This document shows positions 15,544 to 24,433 of a stretch of DNA of 44,088 bases, one piece after another. The notes under the pieces were generated by a model. That model had not been told where the DNA came from. It did not search any database and saw nothing but the letters and a program-made list of their open reading frames with translations. A program made the position numbers and the translations under genes. Origin of the DNA: UBA6163 sp031411655. Its GTDB lineage: Bacteria; Planctomycetota; Planctomycetia; Pirellulales; Pirellulaceae. How positions within the stretch are numbered: the stretch's first letter is position 1; each line of letters opens with the position of its first letter. The DNA lies in NCBI GenBank assembly GCA_031411655.1, contig JANOBM010000198.1, positions 1-44,088 of the forward strand. Reading direction: 5' to 3'.

Positions 15544-17367
15544 CTATTCGGGGGACGATTCGGCGTCGTCAGACTTTGCAATCAGCCGCGCACGAATACG
15601 GTTTCCGTGCTCCTGGACGTCGCCTTCGGTCTTGTACAACTCGACCGCTTTGTCAACTTTACTCAGATTTTCATAGGCACGCGCCAAGTTGTATCGCGCC
15701 GTTTGCTCCCAACGAGAATCTTGATCATCGCCCAGGACGCGGGTCCCGAACCAGTTTTCCGCCAAGTCCCACCGCTGATCATCAAATTGAATCAAACTCA
15801 GCCAAAACGTTGCTGTGATTTTGCCCTGACGCATGATTTGCTGGACTTGTTGAACCTGTCGATCGTAGACTTCTGGACTCACTCCCAGTTCGCGTCGGAT
15901 GCCGTACTGCTTCTGTAATTCAACATCGATTCGAAGATCCGCAATCTCAAACTCCGGCTGTCTTTGTGCTAGGAATAATGACTTCGCGCCTTCCGTAGCG
16001 GTATCTTCCTCATCCTCGAAGCGTCCTTGCAAGTGCCGCCATCGGCCCAATGCCAACTTCTTAGCTTGACCAAATTCGCCTTCGAGGATGGACCAGGGCG
16101 CGAGGGTAAAGAACGCGATCATCGGGTCTTCACTTGTGACTTTTTCCATCGCGAGATCGTAGACCCTTGCCTTCAGCGGTACGTCCCAAATCCGAGCCGA
16201 AGCGATGCCCGTCACTTTCTCGAAGGCAGCCGCCGTCGCATCCACATCTTCATACAGCACCATCCGCAAATTCCCCGTCAGCGACTCCTGTAATTGCTTG
16301 GCGCGGATACTTGCTGCTTCAGGCTCAACAACCAAAAGTGCCCCACACTGCTGCACGTCGTCTTTTTGAACGGGATATTCAAACCAGCCCTGAACGTTCA
16401 TTCGTCGCAAGACACTCGCATCGGTTCGGGCTTCGGAAAGCGTCGCGATACCCTTTTGGCCGGGCCCCGGCACGGGAATCCCTAGCGAACCGTCGAATAA
16501 ATAGACTTCCCCGCCTATGAGGACGCCGGAAAGCCACGGCTGTAGATTACCTGCACCATCGACCGTTGCCAGCATACAGGCGGGTATCGATGCCTGTCGA
16601 CAAAGCGAAATAAACGCGATATTCCTCTGTAACCGGTCACCCGTGCCGCGAAAAAGCGTTTCGTAAAGAGTCTGCCGATACCCCGCTCCTCGAAATGTCA
16701 TCCCCAACGGAAGCGAAGGCGGCGGCGGTGTCGGATCACTGAGCACAAACGGCTCCAGTGCAATGTTGCGGGTCACCCAGTCGAAAAGTCGCACCGCATT
16801 GGAGAGCGCCTCTGCATCGGATTCTGAAATGGTTTTGCCTTTCTCCGCCAACCAATCGTGCCAAAGTGGGTCCTTCGGCGCACGCTCCAGTACCCAATTC
16901 GAGACCTCGCGAAGCAGGTAGCAACTACGCAAATACTGCACGTCTGCGGTTACGAAAACCTCACTATTCAGCGTTTCTAAAGCAGCTTCTTGGGAAAGGA
17001 CATGTGACACGGTCCTCATCAGCTCCGTGGGACGAAACTGCCCATCACCGGCACTCGATCCAGCCGATTTTTCGTTAACCGGCTTACGAGGCCTAGCATC
17101 ATGCCAAGCGTTGAGATGGTAAACGATCTGCCGTCCGGCCACCGTTGGATCGAGTTCAATCAAGTTAGAAACGAGATTCATCGCTTCGCCGATATGATCG
17201 ACCTTCGTATCCGTTTGTCGTTTCGCCTGGCGAGCCGCCTGTATTTTACGGACGGTTTCCAGGTCATCGCTGCAGCCCACCATCATGGGAAAAAGAACCA
17301 ACCCTACCGCGCACCAGGCAGCGGAAGTACAAAGCGATTGATGCGATCGGATTGACGTTTGATTCAT
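15544..17367 (-). CDS. TPR lipoprotein with transglutaminase-like segment
   Basis: The 607-aa protein has a signal peptide ending in a lipobox-like MMVGC with Cys32, so it should be lipid-anchored. The middle (about residues 220-320) resembles the transglutaminase-like fold: a helix with Cys (RNIAFISLCRQASIPACML), then PWLSGVLIGGEVYLFD. The catalytic His position looks replaced (QPW instead of a His-x-Trp), so activity is doubtful. The C-terminal 150 residues have TPR-like helices (WDLAENWFGTRV, ARYNLARAYENLSKVDKAVELY). It follows kdsA by 74 nt on the same strand and may be the last gene of a DAG-kinase-family/kdsA unit, which would place it near the cell envelope. I know no name for this family; the transglutaminase reading is tentative. 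Confidence 0.72.
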   Translation of the reverse strand: MNQTSIRSHQSLCTSAAWCAVGLVLFPMMVGCSDDLETVRKIQAARQAKRQTDTKVDHIGEAMNLVSNLIELDPTVAGRQIVYHLNAWHDARPRKPVNEKSAGSSAGDGQFRPTELMRTVSHVLSQEAALETLNSEVFVTADVQYLRSCYLLREVSNWVLERAPKDPLWHDWLAEKGKTISESDAEALSNAVRLFDWVTRNIALEPFVLSDPTPPPPSLPLGMTFRGAGYRQTLYETLFRGTGDRLQRNIAFISLCRQASIPACMLATVDGAGNLQPWLSGVLIGGEVYLFDGSLGIPVPGPGQKGIATLSEARTDASVLRRMNVQGWFEYPVQKDDVQQCGALLVVEPEAASIRAKQLQESLTGNLRMVLYEDVDATAAAFEKVTGIASARIWDVPLKARVYDLAMEKVTSEDPMIAFFTLAPWSILEGEFGQAKKLALGRWRHLQGRFEDEEDTATEGAKSLFLAQRQPEFEIADLRIDVELQKQYGIRRELGVSPEVYDRQVQQVQQIMRQGKITATFWLSLIQFDDQRWDLAENWFGTRVLGDDQDSRWEQTARYNLARAYENLSKVDKAVELYKTEGDVQEHGNRIRARLIAKSDDAESSPE

Positions 17368-17441
17368 TTCGAGAAAACAGGGAAACTAGTGGAGCAGTGA
17401 GAAGCACGTCAGAATGAGACTAGCGAACATAAAAACAACCC

Positions 17442-18326
17442 CTACCGATCAAGCAATCGGATGGTCTGGTAAAGCCGAATCAGCCGACCAATCACGGCAT
17501 CGAATTGATCTAGCGGAATCATGTTGGGACCGTCACTGGGTGAACTTGCGGGGTCTGGATGCGTCTCAAAAAACAGCGCGTCGACACCCATCGCTACGGC
17601 AGCCCGGGCAAGTGGTTCGACCATTTCCCGATTTCCACCCGTTGCACCGCCCAAACCACCCGGTCGCTGGACGCTATGGGTTGCATCAAAAACAACCGGC
17701 ACCCCCAAAGCTCGCATCACACGAAGTGACGTCATATCGTTTACCAGCCGTCCGTAACCAAAGAAGGTACCCCGTTCACACAATAAAACTCTGTTTTCTT
17801 CGATGTTTGTTTTGTCGGGAACGGTACCACGCACCTTTTCGACAGCGTATCGCATGTCGTCGGGGGACATAAACTGGCCTTTTTTTACGTTGATGGGGCG
17901 CCCTGTTTGCGCCGCCGCTACCAAAAGGTCCGTTTGGCGGGCCAAAAAAGCAGGAATTTGAAGCAGATCACACACCTCCGCAACCGGCCCCGCCTGGTCT
18001 GGCAGGTGGATGTCAGTGGTCGTCGGTAGACCGGTTTCGCGCTGAACTTTGGCGAGCATTTCCAACCCATCGTCGATTCCAGGACCACGCTTCGCATTAA
18101 GGCTTGTACGGTTTGCCTTGTCGAACGACGCCTTAAAAACCAACGGCAAATCATACTTTTGAGCCGTCGCCAAAAGCGAAGTCGCGATTTGCATCGTTAA
18201 GTCAAAGGACTGCAAAACGCAGGGGCCCGCGATCAACATCAACGATCCATTACCGCAGTAAAGCGGGCCAATCTTTACGGGCGTTACTGCCGGCACCGCA
18301 TTCGTTTCATTTCCGGAATCAGCCAT
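17442..18326 (-). CDS. kdsA: 3-deoxy-8-phosphooctulonate synthase (Kdo-8-P synthase)
   Basis: The enzyme condenses phosphoenolpyruvate with arabinose-5-phosphate to make Kdo-8-P, precursor of the inner core of lipopolysaccharide. The 294 aa include the family segments VFKASFDKANRTS, RGPGIDDG, FLARQTDLL, INVKKGQFMSP, FGYGRLVNDM and VVFDATHSVQRPGG. The metal-site Cys is present (IAGPCVLQS, Cys36), where the metal-independent E. coli enzyme has Asn. Further ligands fit His in ATHSVQ, Glu in FFETHPDP and Asp in SDGPNMIP; Ser before DGP is also as in metal-dependent enzymes. The protein is therefore assigned to the metal-dependent class. It starts 1 nt after the stop of the diacylglycerol-kinase-family gene, so the two are co-translated. 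The presence of kdsA implies Kdo-containing envelope glycolipid in this organism. Confidence 0.95.
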   Translation of the reverse strand: MADSGNETNAVPAVTPVKIGPLYCGNGSLMLIAGPCVLQSFDLTMQIATSLLATAQKYDLPLVFKASFDKANRTSLNAKRGPGIDDGLEMLAKVQRETGLPTTTDIHLPDQAGPVAEVCDLLQIPAFLARQTDLLVAAAQTGRPINVKKGQFMSPDDMRYAVEKVRGTVPDKTNIEENRVLLCERGTFFGYGRLVNDMTSLRVMRALGVPVVFDATHSVQRPGGLGGATGGNREMVEPLARAAVAMGVDALFFETHPDPASSPSDGPNMIPLDQFDAVIGRLIRLYQTIRLLDR

Positions 18327-18327
18327 G

Positions 18328-19320
18328 CTAAACGCCAGCAGTTAAAGGGAGTCGAAGGGTAATGTGTTTTGGCAAAATGCTAATGTCCAACGGCAAACGA
18401 CCGCCATAATCCCCATCAAGTTGATAGGAAACTCGTTCGCTGGAAGTGATTCGGCATTGAGTGATCGGCAACCGAGTTACATCTTTCCATTGAATATGAC
18501 GCCCGACAACGACACCGCCCAGGTAGCGAACTCCAGTAAGCAGCGAACCCTTGCAAAGTCCGAGGAAATTCAACGAACCGTCGTCGCCTACCGCCTCCGG
18601 TTCGATATCAAGACCCGCTGCGTATCTTGGCAGATTGAACACCATCGCCCATCGGCAGACCGTTTCGGTGCAACCCGACTTGGATAGCGCTTCCGAATCC
18701 CCGTCTTCGTCGCTTTTCTCCCGATCCAAAACGGGGACGAGGGGGCTTTGTTGCTGCGGAAAAACCACCTGTAGCGGCGGAAATCGGTACCGCATCAATG
18801 TTCTCCAAATCGGTGATGCATAACTCAAACGATTGATATGCCCACGACGGCGAAGGTGCATCGCACGAACGACTTCGGCGTCAAAGCCACAGGTTGCCAT
18901 CACTAAAAACAGCTTTCCATTGGCAACACCTGCATCGATCGCATGGTCTTTACCGTGCAAAACCGTTCGAACAATGTCGTCCGTATTGGTCGTGTAGCGA
19001 AACTGTTTGGCAAGCAAGTTTTCCGTGCCCAGTGGCATCGGCAACAGTACCGTTTTTGGCGGGGTATTTTGCGCCACAAGGGCCAAAGTACCATCTCCCC
19101 CAGCGGTGATAATCAGGGGACTTTTGACCAACGCTTTGTTCTGCGTTGGTATACGAAATAGATCGTGGACACGCTGGAGCGTCGTCGTGACCTCTGCCGC
19201 TTTGCCGACTGCCTGAAGTGCGTCGACGAGTGATGCGATTCCATCGCGTCCGCACCCGCTCCCCGCTTTCGGGCTGGTAAAGATCAGGACGTCCGGCTTG
19301 ATTTCGGCATTGCTCAACAT
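18328..19320 (-). CDS. Diacylglycerol/lipid kinase family protein
   Basis: The 330-aa protein has the DAGK catalytic-domain layout: an N-terminal strand with SPKAGSGCGRDG, the nucleotide-binding GGDGT motif at residues 74-78, the PLGTENLLAKQ motif, and a C-terminal beta-sandwich (YAAGLDIEPEAVGDDGSLNFL, RVSYQLDGDYGG). Members phosphorylate lipid substrates such as diacylglycerol, ceramide or sphingoid bases with ATP; the substrate cannot be told here. A charged, Ser/Asp/Glu-rich insertion (around REKSDEDGDSEALSKSG) splits the middle and is probably a surface loop. In this family the LGTEN element is commonly LGTGN; the Glu is an oddity worth noting. It is the first gene of a unit with kdsA (1-nt gap) and the TPR lipoprotein, which suggests envelope lipid metabolism. 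Confidence 0.85.
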   Translation of the reverse strand: MLSNAEIKPDVLIFTSPKAGSGCGRDGIASLVDALQAVGKAAEVTTTLQRVHDLFRIPTQNKALVKSPLIITAGGDGTLALVAQNTPPKTVLLPMPLGTENLLAKQFRYTTNTDDIVRTVLHGKDHAIDAGVANGKLFLVMATCGFDAEVVRAMHLRRRGHINRLSYASPIWRTLMRYRFPPLQVVFPQQQSPLVPVLDREKSDEDGDSEALSKSGCTETVCRWAMVFNLPRYAAGLDIEPEAVGDDGSLNFLGLCKGSLLTGVRYLGGVVVGRHIQWKDVTRLPITQCRITSSERVSYQLDGDYGGRLPLDISILPKHITLRLPLTAGV

Positions 19321-19452
19321 TTTTTACTCCGTCGCGACTTCGATTTGCAACCTAGACTTCGCCGGATCGGTGTCGATCCTCGCCAATCCCTAGGGAATGG
19401 CACAAACGTTTCCTATGGCAAAAACCGTTGAATTCCTACAATCGGATCGATC

Positions 19453-19926
19453 GTGAACCTGATTCGACGTTACTGGGCTGCTGGGTTGATCTTAGTGGTC
19501 GTCATCGCACATGCTTCGATCATTGGTTACGTACGAAGTCGCGTATCTCGCCTGAATCGTGCTAAGAGCACGGCGGTCGAAATCGGAACGTTCCGTTTTC
19601 AGAACGTCAAGGACTTAAGCACCCTCTATCAATTTCGTTTATTTGCAATCGCGACTCCCACGCGGCGGTACCAAGCGGAAGAGAGCATCAAGCAATTGCG
19701 AGTCGAGATTCTCGAGTCGGCCGAGCAATTGTTGCGTCAAGTGGATCCTACTTGGCTCGATGATCCCGCGCAAACGCAACTTCGCGATCGCCTGATGGAG
19801 GTTGTTGGTAAGCATCTAAACGAACCCGTGGTACAGCGTGTGTTGATCACCGAGTGGCTCGAACTTCCCGTGTCCCTTGCCAACTCGATGCCACCGTCCA
19901 CCGATTCGCCAATTGCCGTCCATTAG
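19453..19926 (+). CDS. Single-pass membrane protein of unknown function
   Basis: The 157-aa protein starts at a GTG and has one N-terminal transmembrane helix (YWAAGLILVVVIAHASIIGYV, about residues 7-27) followed by a basic stop. The soluble domain reads VEIGTFRFQNVKDLSTLYQFRLFAI, then a long amphipathic helix (KQLRVEILESAEQLLRQV) and LRDRLMEVVGKHLNEPVVQRVLITEWLELP. The arrangement of helix, beta strand, helix and final strand recalls FliL-like periplasmic domains, but no diagnostic residue supports that and no flagellar gene is nearby, so I leave the function open. It is divergent from the DAG-kinase-family gene and convergent with the PfpI-type gene 13 bp away. Confidence 0.65.
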   Translation: MNLIRRYWAAGLILVVVIAHASIIGYVRSRVSRLNRAKSTAVEIGTFRFQNVKDLSTLYQFRLFAIATPTRRYQAEESIKQLRVEILESAEQLLRQVDPTWLDDPAQTQLRDRLMEVVGKHLNEPVVQRVLITEWLELPVSLANSMPPSTDSPIAVH

Positions 19927-19939
19927 CTTTTTCATTTGG

Positions 19940-20515
19940 CTAATCGGAAAGCATTTTAAGGAATTCTCGCATCCAAGCTGGGTGCGCCGGCCAAGCGGGT
20001 GCGGTGCATAGGTTCCCTTCGACGTGAACCGAATCCATTCCGGCGCTCGGAGAGATATAGGTACCACCAGCAGCGGAAATCTCGGGGCGACATGCCGGAT
20101 AACTGCTACATTCACGGCCCTGCAAGACTCCGGCGGCAACGAGGATCTGCGGCCCGTGACAAATCGCTGCGATCGGCTTCTTTGCCGCATCGAACTGGCG
20201 CACGATTTCAAGAACGCGCTCATTCAGGCGCAGGTACTCCGGCGCCCGGCCTCCGGGAATGACCAACGCATCGTACTGGGCGGGATTGACGGAATCAAAA
20301 TTGGCCGTAATCGCAAACCGATGCCCCGGCTTTTCGCTGTAGGTTTGTGCCCCATCGAAATCGTGAATCGCTGTAATCACCGTTTCGCCCTTGGATTTCC
20401 CAGGGCAAACGCTATCCACGACGTGGGATGCACAAAGCAAGATCTGGTACGGCACCATCGCCTCATAGTCTTCGACATAGTCGCCTACCAGCATTAAAAC
20501 GCGTTTGGAAGACAC
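19940..20515 (-). CDS. DJ-1/PfpI-family protein
   Basis: The fold of the DJ-1/PfpI superfamily is clear: RVLMLVGDYVEDYEAMVPYQ at the N-terminus with the conserved Glu, YDALVIPGGRAPEYLR, and the nucleophile elbow PIAAICHGPQILVAAGVL with the conserved Cys and following His. Members include glyoxalase-III-like, protease-related and proposed deglycase proteins; which activity applies cannot be read here. The frame extends to 20611 but I chose the GTG at 20513-20515, which is preceded at 6-7 nt by GGAGAG and gives 191 aa, near the family length of about 170-190. It has an extra 20-residue insertion after the second strand (KSKGETVITAIHDFDGAQTY), seen in ThiJ/PfpI proteins of the larger subgroup. 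Confidence 0.88.
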   Translation of the reverse strand: MSSKRVLMLVGDYVEDYEAMVPYQILLCASHVVDSVCPGKSKGETVITAIHDFDGAQTYSEKPGHRFAITANFDSVNPAQYDALVIPGGRAPEYLRLNERVLEIVRQFDAAKKPIAAICHGPQILVAAGVLQGRECSSYPACRPEISAAGGTYISPSAGMDSVHVEGNLCTAPAWPAHPAWMREFLKMLSD

Positions 20516-20800
20516 AGAAAACTCTCCATTGTGAAATTTGGCGACGATGTCAAGCCGACTTAAAAAATGACCTTGACCGTGAACGACGCGGAAGACTATT
20601 CCGGCAATCACAACCCGTTTTGGTTTGAGTTGCCGTTTTACCGATACGACAAGGATTTGTCACTCGGAGAAGCAATTTGGGCTGGGCGGGAACTACCTGT
20701 GATCGTTTTTGGGAATGGTCAACCGACACGGGCCAGCGAAAATGGCCAGCAACAAATGGATTTGGGGCCTGGACAGCATGACAAACAATCAACAGCGAAA

Positions 20801-20808
20801 AAGGAGAG
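20801..20808 (+). promoter_or_regulatory. Shine-Dalgarno deciding the TTG start of the secretin
   Basis: AAGGAGAG sits 5 nt before TTG (20814-20816). No comparable site precedes the ATG codons at 20709 or 20778, so the TTG is preferred. Confidence 0.75.
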
Positions 20809-20813
20809 TCGCG

Positions 20814-23800
20814 TTGAACCACAACACTCGTCCCATGCGACTCACGTCGCGGGCACGTCTGATTCCGATTCTAATCGGATCAGGGCTGGTGCTTTCGATG
20901 GTCGCTCCGGCGCGATCCGTCGCTCAGGCTCCTACCCCAACAACGACATCCTCACCGTCGCCTGCTGCTACCGTACCTGCCCAAGAGGCACGGACGACAG
21001 CGACCAACGACTTGTTGCGACGCGCACAAGCCGCCATGGATGCGAAGGATTATCGCGAAGCGGTTGAGCTTTACCGTCGCGCTCGTGTCAACGCACAGCC
21101 TCTGCCAGCACTCCAGCCGAACGTTCAGGCTCTTCGTCAGAAACTGACGCTGCTCGGCTTTGATAAATCACTTCTCGACCTTCCACCCAGCGCACCGCCC
21201 GCAGCGGCAGCGGCAGGCGCAGGTGCCGAGACCGCATCACCGCAACCGATGGCCATCCCACCAGGAGCAAAGTCGTTGCCCACCGGTGATCTGGCATCAC
21301 GAAAAACCAAAGCGATGAGCCTTGTAGCAAGCGGCCGCGCTGCGCTCGATCGCGGTGACATTGCGACCGCGAAGCGACTTGCGACGGAGGCCGAAGCACT
21401 GGCCATCCCAGAAAGCGCATTCGCGGTGGGTGAGCCTCGAGTTTGGCAATTGTCACTCGACGCCGATTCAGCGGCTCGACGCGCTGGCCTTACCCCGCCA
21501 AAGGGATCAACCCCGGTCGAACCCAAGATGATCCAACAAGTTGGCGGTGTGATGGCCGCCGGCGACCAAGCAAGTGGTGGTAGCTCCGTTGTCAATTCCG
21601 TATACAACGCGGCGGGCGATACCACGACAGTTCAGCCCGCGCAAGCCTTAGCGGGTGGCGAGGGTGAAGGCGAGCGTCTCTATCGTGAAGGGATCGAAGC
21701 CCTCTCAAGCGGTAACAGCACGCGGGCACGCGAACTCTTCACAGAGGCCTGGAAATTCCAGTCGCAGATGGACATCGCGACTCGCAATCAACTCAGAGAA
21801 AAACTGACCCTCATGCAGCCCGGTCGATTGCCGGCTGTCGGTCCGGACAAGTCGGCGCCAGCGCTGACACCCATTCAAAAGGCTGATCTCGAATCACAAG
21901 AAGCAACGAGTAAGCTTTATCGAGAAGTGACCGCTGATCTCGCGACCGCCAATGAAATGCAATCCAGCAGCCCCATGGAGGCACTTGACCGTTTAGAGAA
22001 AGCACGCCGCAAAGTTTCGGATGCGAAGTTAGACGCTGCAGCAACCAGTAGCATGCTGACCATGGTAGATCGAGCGATCAGTGAGCAGCAGCTTTATATC
22101 GAATCCAATCGTGGTGACATCGATCTCGACCTCGCGAATGCCGCGGTCAAGGCAGAGCTTGCAAGCAATGCAGAGAACAAGCAACGAGTCGACGATGAAA
22201 TCGCTACTTTTGTCGAGACCTTCAACGACTTGATGGAGCAGCGACGTTACCCCGAGGCCGAAGTCGTTGCCAAAAAGGTTAGCGAGCTTAGCCCCGGTTC
22301 TTCCATTGCCAAAAGTATGTTCCACACCAGCCGTATGGGAACGCGGTTGATGGAGAACGAGGACATCGCTGCAACGAAGGAAGACAATGTCAACCGAACA
22401 CTTTTGGATCTTGATCGGACGGCAACCCCCATCGACCCGTCTCGCGATTACCAAATGCCCGAAGCGACTGAATGGGTTGACCTTTCAGGACGCCGCCTTG
22501 ATGGTGCCGATTCAAATACACGATTGAGCGTTGCTGAACGTGAGATCAAACAAAAACTATCAACGCCGGTCGATATCAACTATCGCAATCGTCCGCTTGC
22601 TGAAGTGCTTCAAGATCTTGCGGCTGTCACCAACGTTCCGATCGTGATGGATGGTCGCGCGCTCGCCGAAATGCGAGTGGACAGCAGTTCTCCGGTCACC
22701 CTGGAACTTACGAAGCCCCTATCGCTTCAAAGCGCGTTGAACATCATTCTCGGTGAGTACGAGTTGGCATATGTAATCAAAAACGATGTGCTCAACATTA
22801 CCAGCATTGAGTCAAAACGGAGCGATGTGTATCCGAAGACCTATCGGGTTACCGACCTGGTGACTCCGATTCCTAATTTCTCGTCTAGCTACGAGGACGG
22901 TCTGGCCGGGGCTCTCCGTGCTGCTCATCAAATGACCTCACAACAAACGGATGTGCAGGTTGTTCCGGTATCGATGACGGACCTTGGCAATCGCGGCGCC
23001 AACAATGCGACGCCTCAAAGCATGAATCCAAGCATGTTGGGACAATACAACAGCATGGGTTCACAAGGTGGATTTGGTCTTGGGAATCCGCCTGCCGGGG
23101 GCCGAGGAGGTGCAAGCCTTGCCGACTTCAGTTCGTTGATGACTCTGATCGAGACGACGGTTGTTCCTGATACATGGGAAGCTCTCGGTGGTCCCAGCAC
23201 AATGAGCCCGTACGCTCAGAACCTCAGCCTGGTCATCAGTACGACAAGCGAAGTGCATGATCAAATTGCGGAATTGCTTGAGTCATTGCGACGCCTACAA
23301 AACCTTCAAGTCACGATTGAAGTTCGATTCATCACGCTGAGCGACTCCTTCTTCGAAAGAATCGGTGTCGACTTCGACGTGTCCTTCGACGACAACGTGA
23401 ACAACGCTCCGCCGGAAGATAGCGGACCTGGCGTGACGATCGGATTCAATGGTATCTCTGGTGCCCCAACCTCCGATTTTGACATCAAGCTCAACAACAA
23501 CTTCGGTGTCCAACCCGCCTTCGGTGGCATTGATGCTGGAGCTGGGTCAAACATTGGCTTCGCCATCCTAAGCGACATCGAGGCATTCTTCTTCCTCCAA
23601 GCCGCTCAAGGTGATACCCGAAACAACGTGCTTCAAGCGCCGAAGGTAACGCTCTTTGATGGACAACTTGCAACGATCTCCGACGTTACTCAACGTCCGT
23701 TCGTGACCAGTATCACCCCAGTGGTTGGAGACTTCGCCGTCGCTCAGCAGCCGGTAATCGTCGTGCTCAATGAAGGCACACAGCTCAACGTTCAGGCCAT

Positions 23801-24257
23801 CGTTAGTGATGACAAGCGGTTTGTACGATTAACGCTGGTTCCGTTCTTCAGTCAAATCGGAAACGTCGATACATTCACCTACGAAGGCCGACGTCGCCGA
23901 ACAACGACGAATCAAACGATCGACCCCACCACCGGTGAACCGGTACAAGACGACGAGGAAGAAGACATCGTCGAAGGCACCACCGTTCAGCTGCCGACAT
24001 TTGCGTTCACAAGTGTCAGCACCACCGTGAGCGTTCCCGACGGGGGTACCATTCTCCTTGGCGGTATCAAGCGATTGTCCGAAGGTAGAAGCGAGCGAGG
24101 AATTCCAGTGCTTAGTAAGATCCCCTATCTAAGCCGACTATTCCGAAACGTGGCCATCGGTCGTGACGCGCGTAGCTTGATGCTGATGGTCACGCCGCGA
24201 ATCATCATCCAAGAAGAGGAAGAAATCGCTCAAACCGGTTTCGATCCGAACAACTGA
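20814..24257 (+). CDS. Long secretin-family outer-membrane protein (type II/III secretin-like)
   Basis: The 1147-aa protein begins with a signal peptide (ARLIPILIGSGLVLSMVAPARSVAQA) and two TPR-like helical stretches (about residues 60-105 and 275-330). A Ser/Ala-rich and helical middle follows. An STN/N0-like domain (VDINYRNRPLAEVLQDLAAV, about 582-655) and N1-like segments come next, one with a Gly/Asn-rich loop. The secretin core (about 830-1135) has VTIEVRFITLSDSFFERIGVDF, NVLQAPKVTLFDGQLATI and the C-terminal signature VPDGGTILLGGI...IPVLSKIPYLSRLFRN. Secretins form the outer-membrane gate of type II/III secretion or type IV pili. No gsp, pil or other secretion gene adjoins it in this window. 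The acidic NQTIDPTTGEPVQDDEEEDI loop inserted before the signature is unusual. The TTG start is chosen on its Shine-Dalgarno; the ATG at 20709 would give 1182 aa. Confidence 0.88.
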   Translation: MNHNTRPMRLTSRARLIPILIGSGLVLSMVAPARSVAQAPTPTTTSSPSPAATVPAQEARTTATNDLLRRAQAAMDAKDYREAVELYRRARVNAQPLPALQPNVQALRQKLTLLGFDKSLLDLPPSAPPAAAAAGAGAETASPQPMAIPPGAKSLPTGDLASRKTKAMSLVASGRAALDRGDIATAKRLATEAEALAIPESAFAVGEPRVWQLSLDADSAARRAGLTPPKGSTPVEPKMIQQVGGVMAAGDQASGGSSVVNSVYNAAGDTTTVQPAQALAGGEGEGERLYREGIEALSSGNSTRARELFTEAWKFQSQMDIATRNQLREKLTLMQPGRLPAVGPDKSAPALTPIQKADLESQEATSKLYREVTADLATANEMQSSSPMEALDRLEKARRKVSDAKLDAAATSSMLTMVDRAISEQQLYIESNRGDIDLDLANAAVKAELASNAENKQRVDDEIATFVETFNDLMEQRRYPEAEVVAKKVSELSPGSSIAKSMFHTSRMGTRLMENEDIAATKEDNVNRTLLDLDRTATPIDPSRDYQMPEATEWVDLSGRRLDGADSNTRLSVAEREIKQKLSTPVDINYRNRPLAEVLQDLAAVTNVPIVMDGRALAEMRVDSSSPVTLELTKPLSLQSALNIILGEYELAYVIKNDVLNITSIESKRSDVYPKTYRVTDLVTPIPNFSSSYEDGLAGALRAAHQMTSQQTDVQVVPVSMTDLGNRGANNATPQSMNPSMLGQYNSMGSQGGFGLGNPPAGGRGGASLADFSSLMTLIETTVVPDTWEALGGPSTMSPYAQNLSLVISTTSEVHDQIAELLESLRRLQNLQVTIEVRFITLSDSFFERIGVDFDVSFDDNVNNAPPEDSGPGVTIGFNGISGAPTSDFDIKLNNNFGVQPAFGGIDAGAGSNIGFAILSDIEAFFFLQAAQGDTRNNVLQAPKVTLFDGQLATISDVTQRPFVTSITPVVGDFAVAQQPVIVVLNEGTQLNVQAIVSDDKRFVRLTLVPFFSQIGNVDTFTYEGRRRRTTTNQTIDPTTGEPVQDDEEEDIVEGTTVQLPTFAFTSVSTTVSVPDGGTILLGGIKRLSEGRSERGIPVLSKIPYLSRLFRNVAIGRDARSLMLMVTPRIIIQEEEEIAQTGFDPNN

Positions 24258-24264
24258 TGAACCA

Positions 24265-24294
24265 TCGAAACTCCGCTAAACGAGGGAGTTTCGA
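24265..24294 (+). terminator. Hairpin just after the secretin gene
   Basis: TCGAAACTCC (24265-24274) and GGAGTTTCGA (24285-24294) form a perfect 10-bp stem with a 10-nt loop, 8 nt after the secretin stop. It lacks a long T-tract (AAATTT follows), so it may be a processing or stability hairpin that acts with the next one. Confidence 0.5.
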
Positions 24295-24324
24295 AAATTT
24301 GCCCGTAAATCCTAAGAATCTCGC

Positions 24325-24370
24325 GGCCGCGGCGCAATCGGGGACTACCCCTTTTGCACCGCGGCCTTTT
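24325..24370 (+). terminator. GC-rich intrinsic terminator after the secretin gene
   Basis: GGCCGCGG (24325-24332) pairs with CCGCGGCC (24359-24366), and an inner GCAA/TTGC and GGGG/CCCC stem extends it. TTTT follows at 24367-24370. It separates the secretin from the epimerase gene and argues that the epimerase starts downstream of it, at 24434. Confidence 0.8.
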
Positions 24371-24433
24371 GCTATGATTCTCATCGTGCATACTTATGGC
24401 TCACGGTTCAAAAGGTGGATGGGTGCAATAGTG

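Noticed and set aside
20567..21067. Plus-strand frame overlapping the secretin start
   Set aside because: It is a shifted-frame shadow of the secretin gene, with no family and no ribosome-binding site.
24257..24433. ATG at 24257 as start of the epimerase, overlapping the secretin stop
   Set aside because: The stretch holds two hairpins, one a GC-rich terminator with T-tract, and its translation is unrelated to the family.
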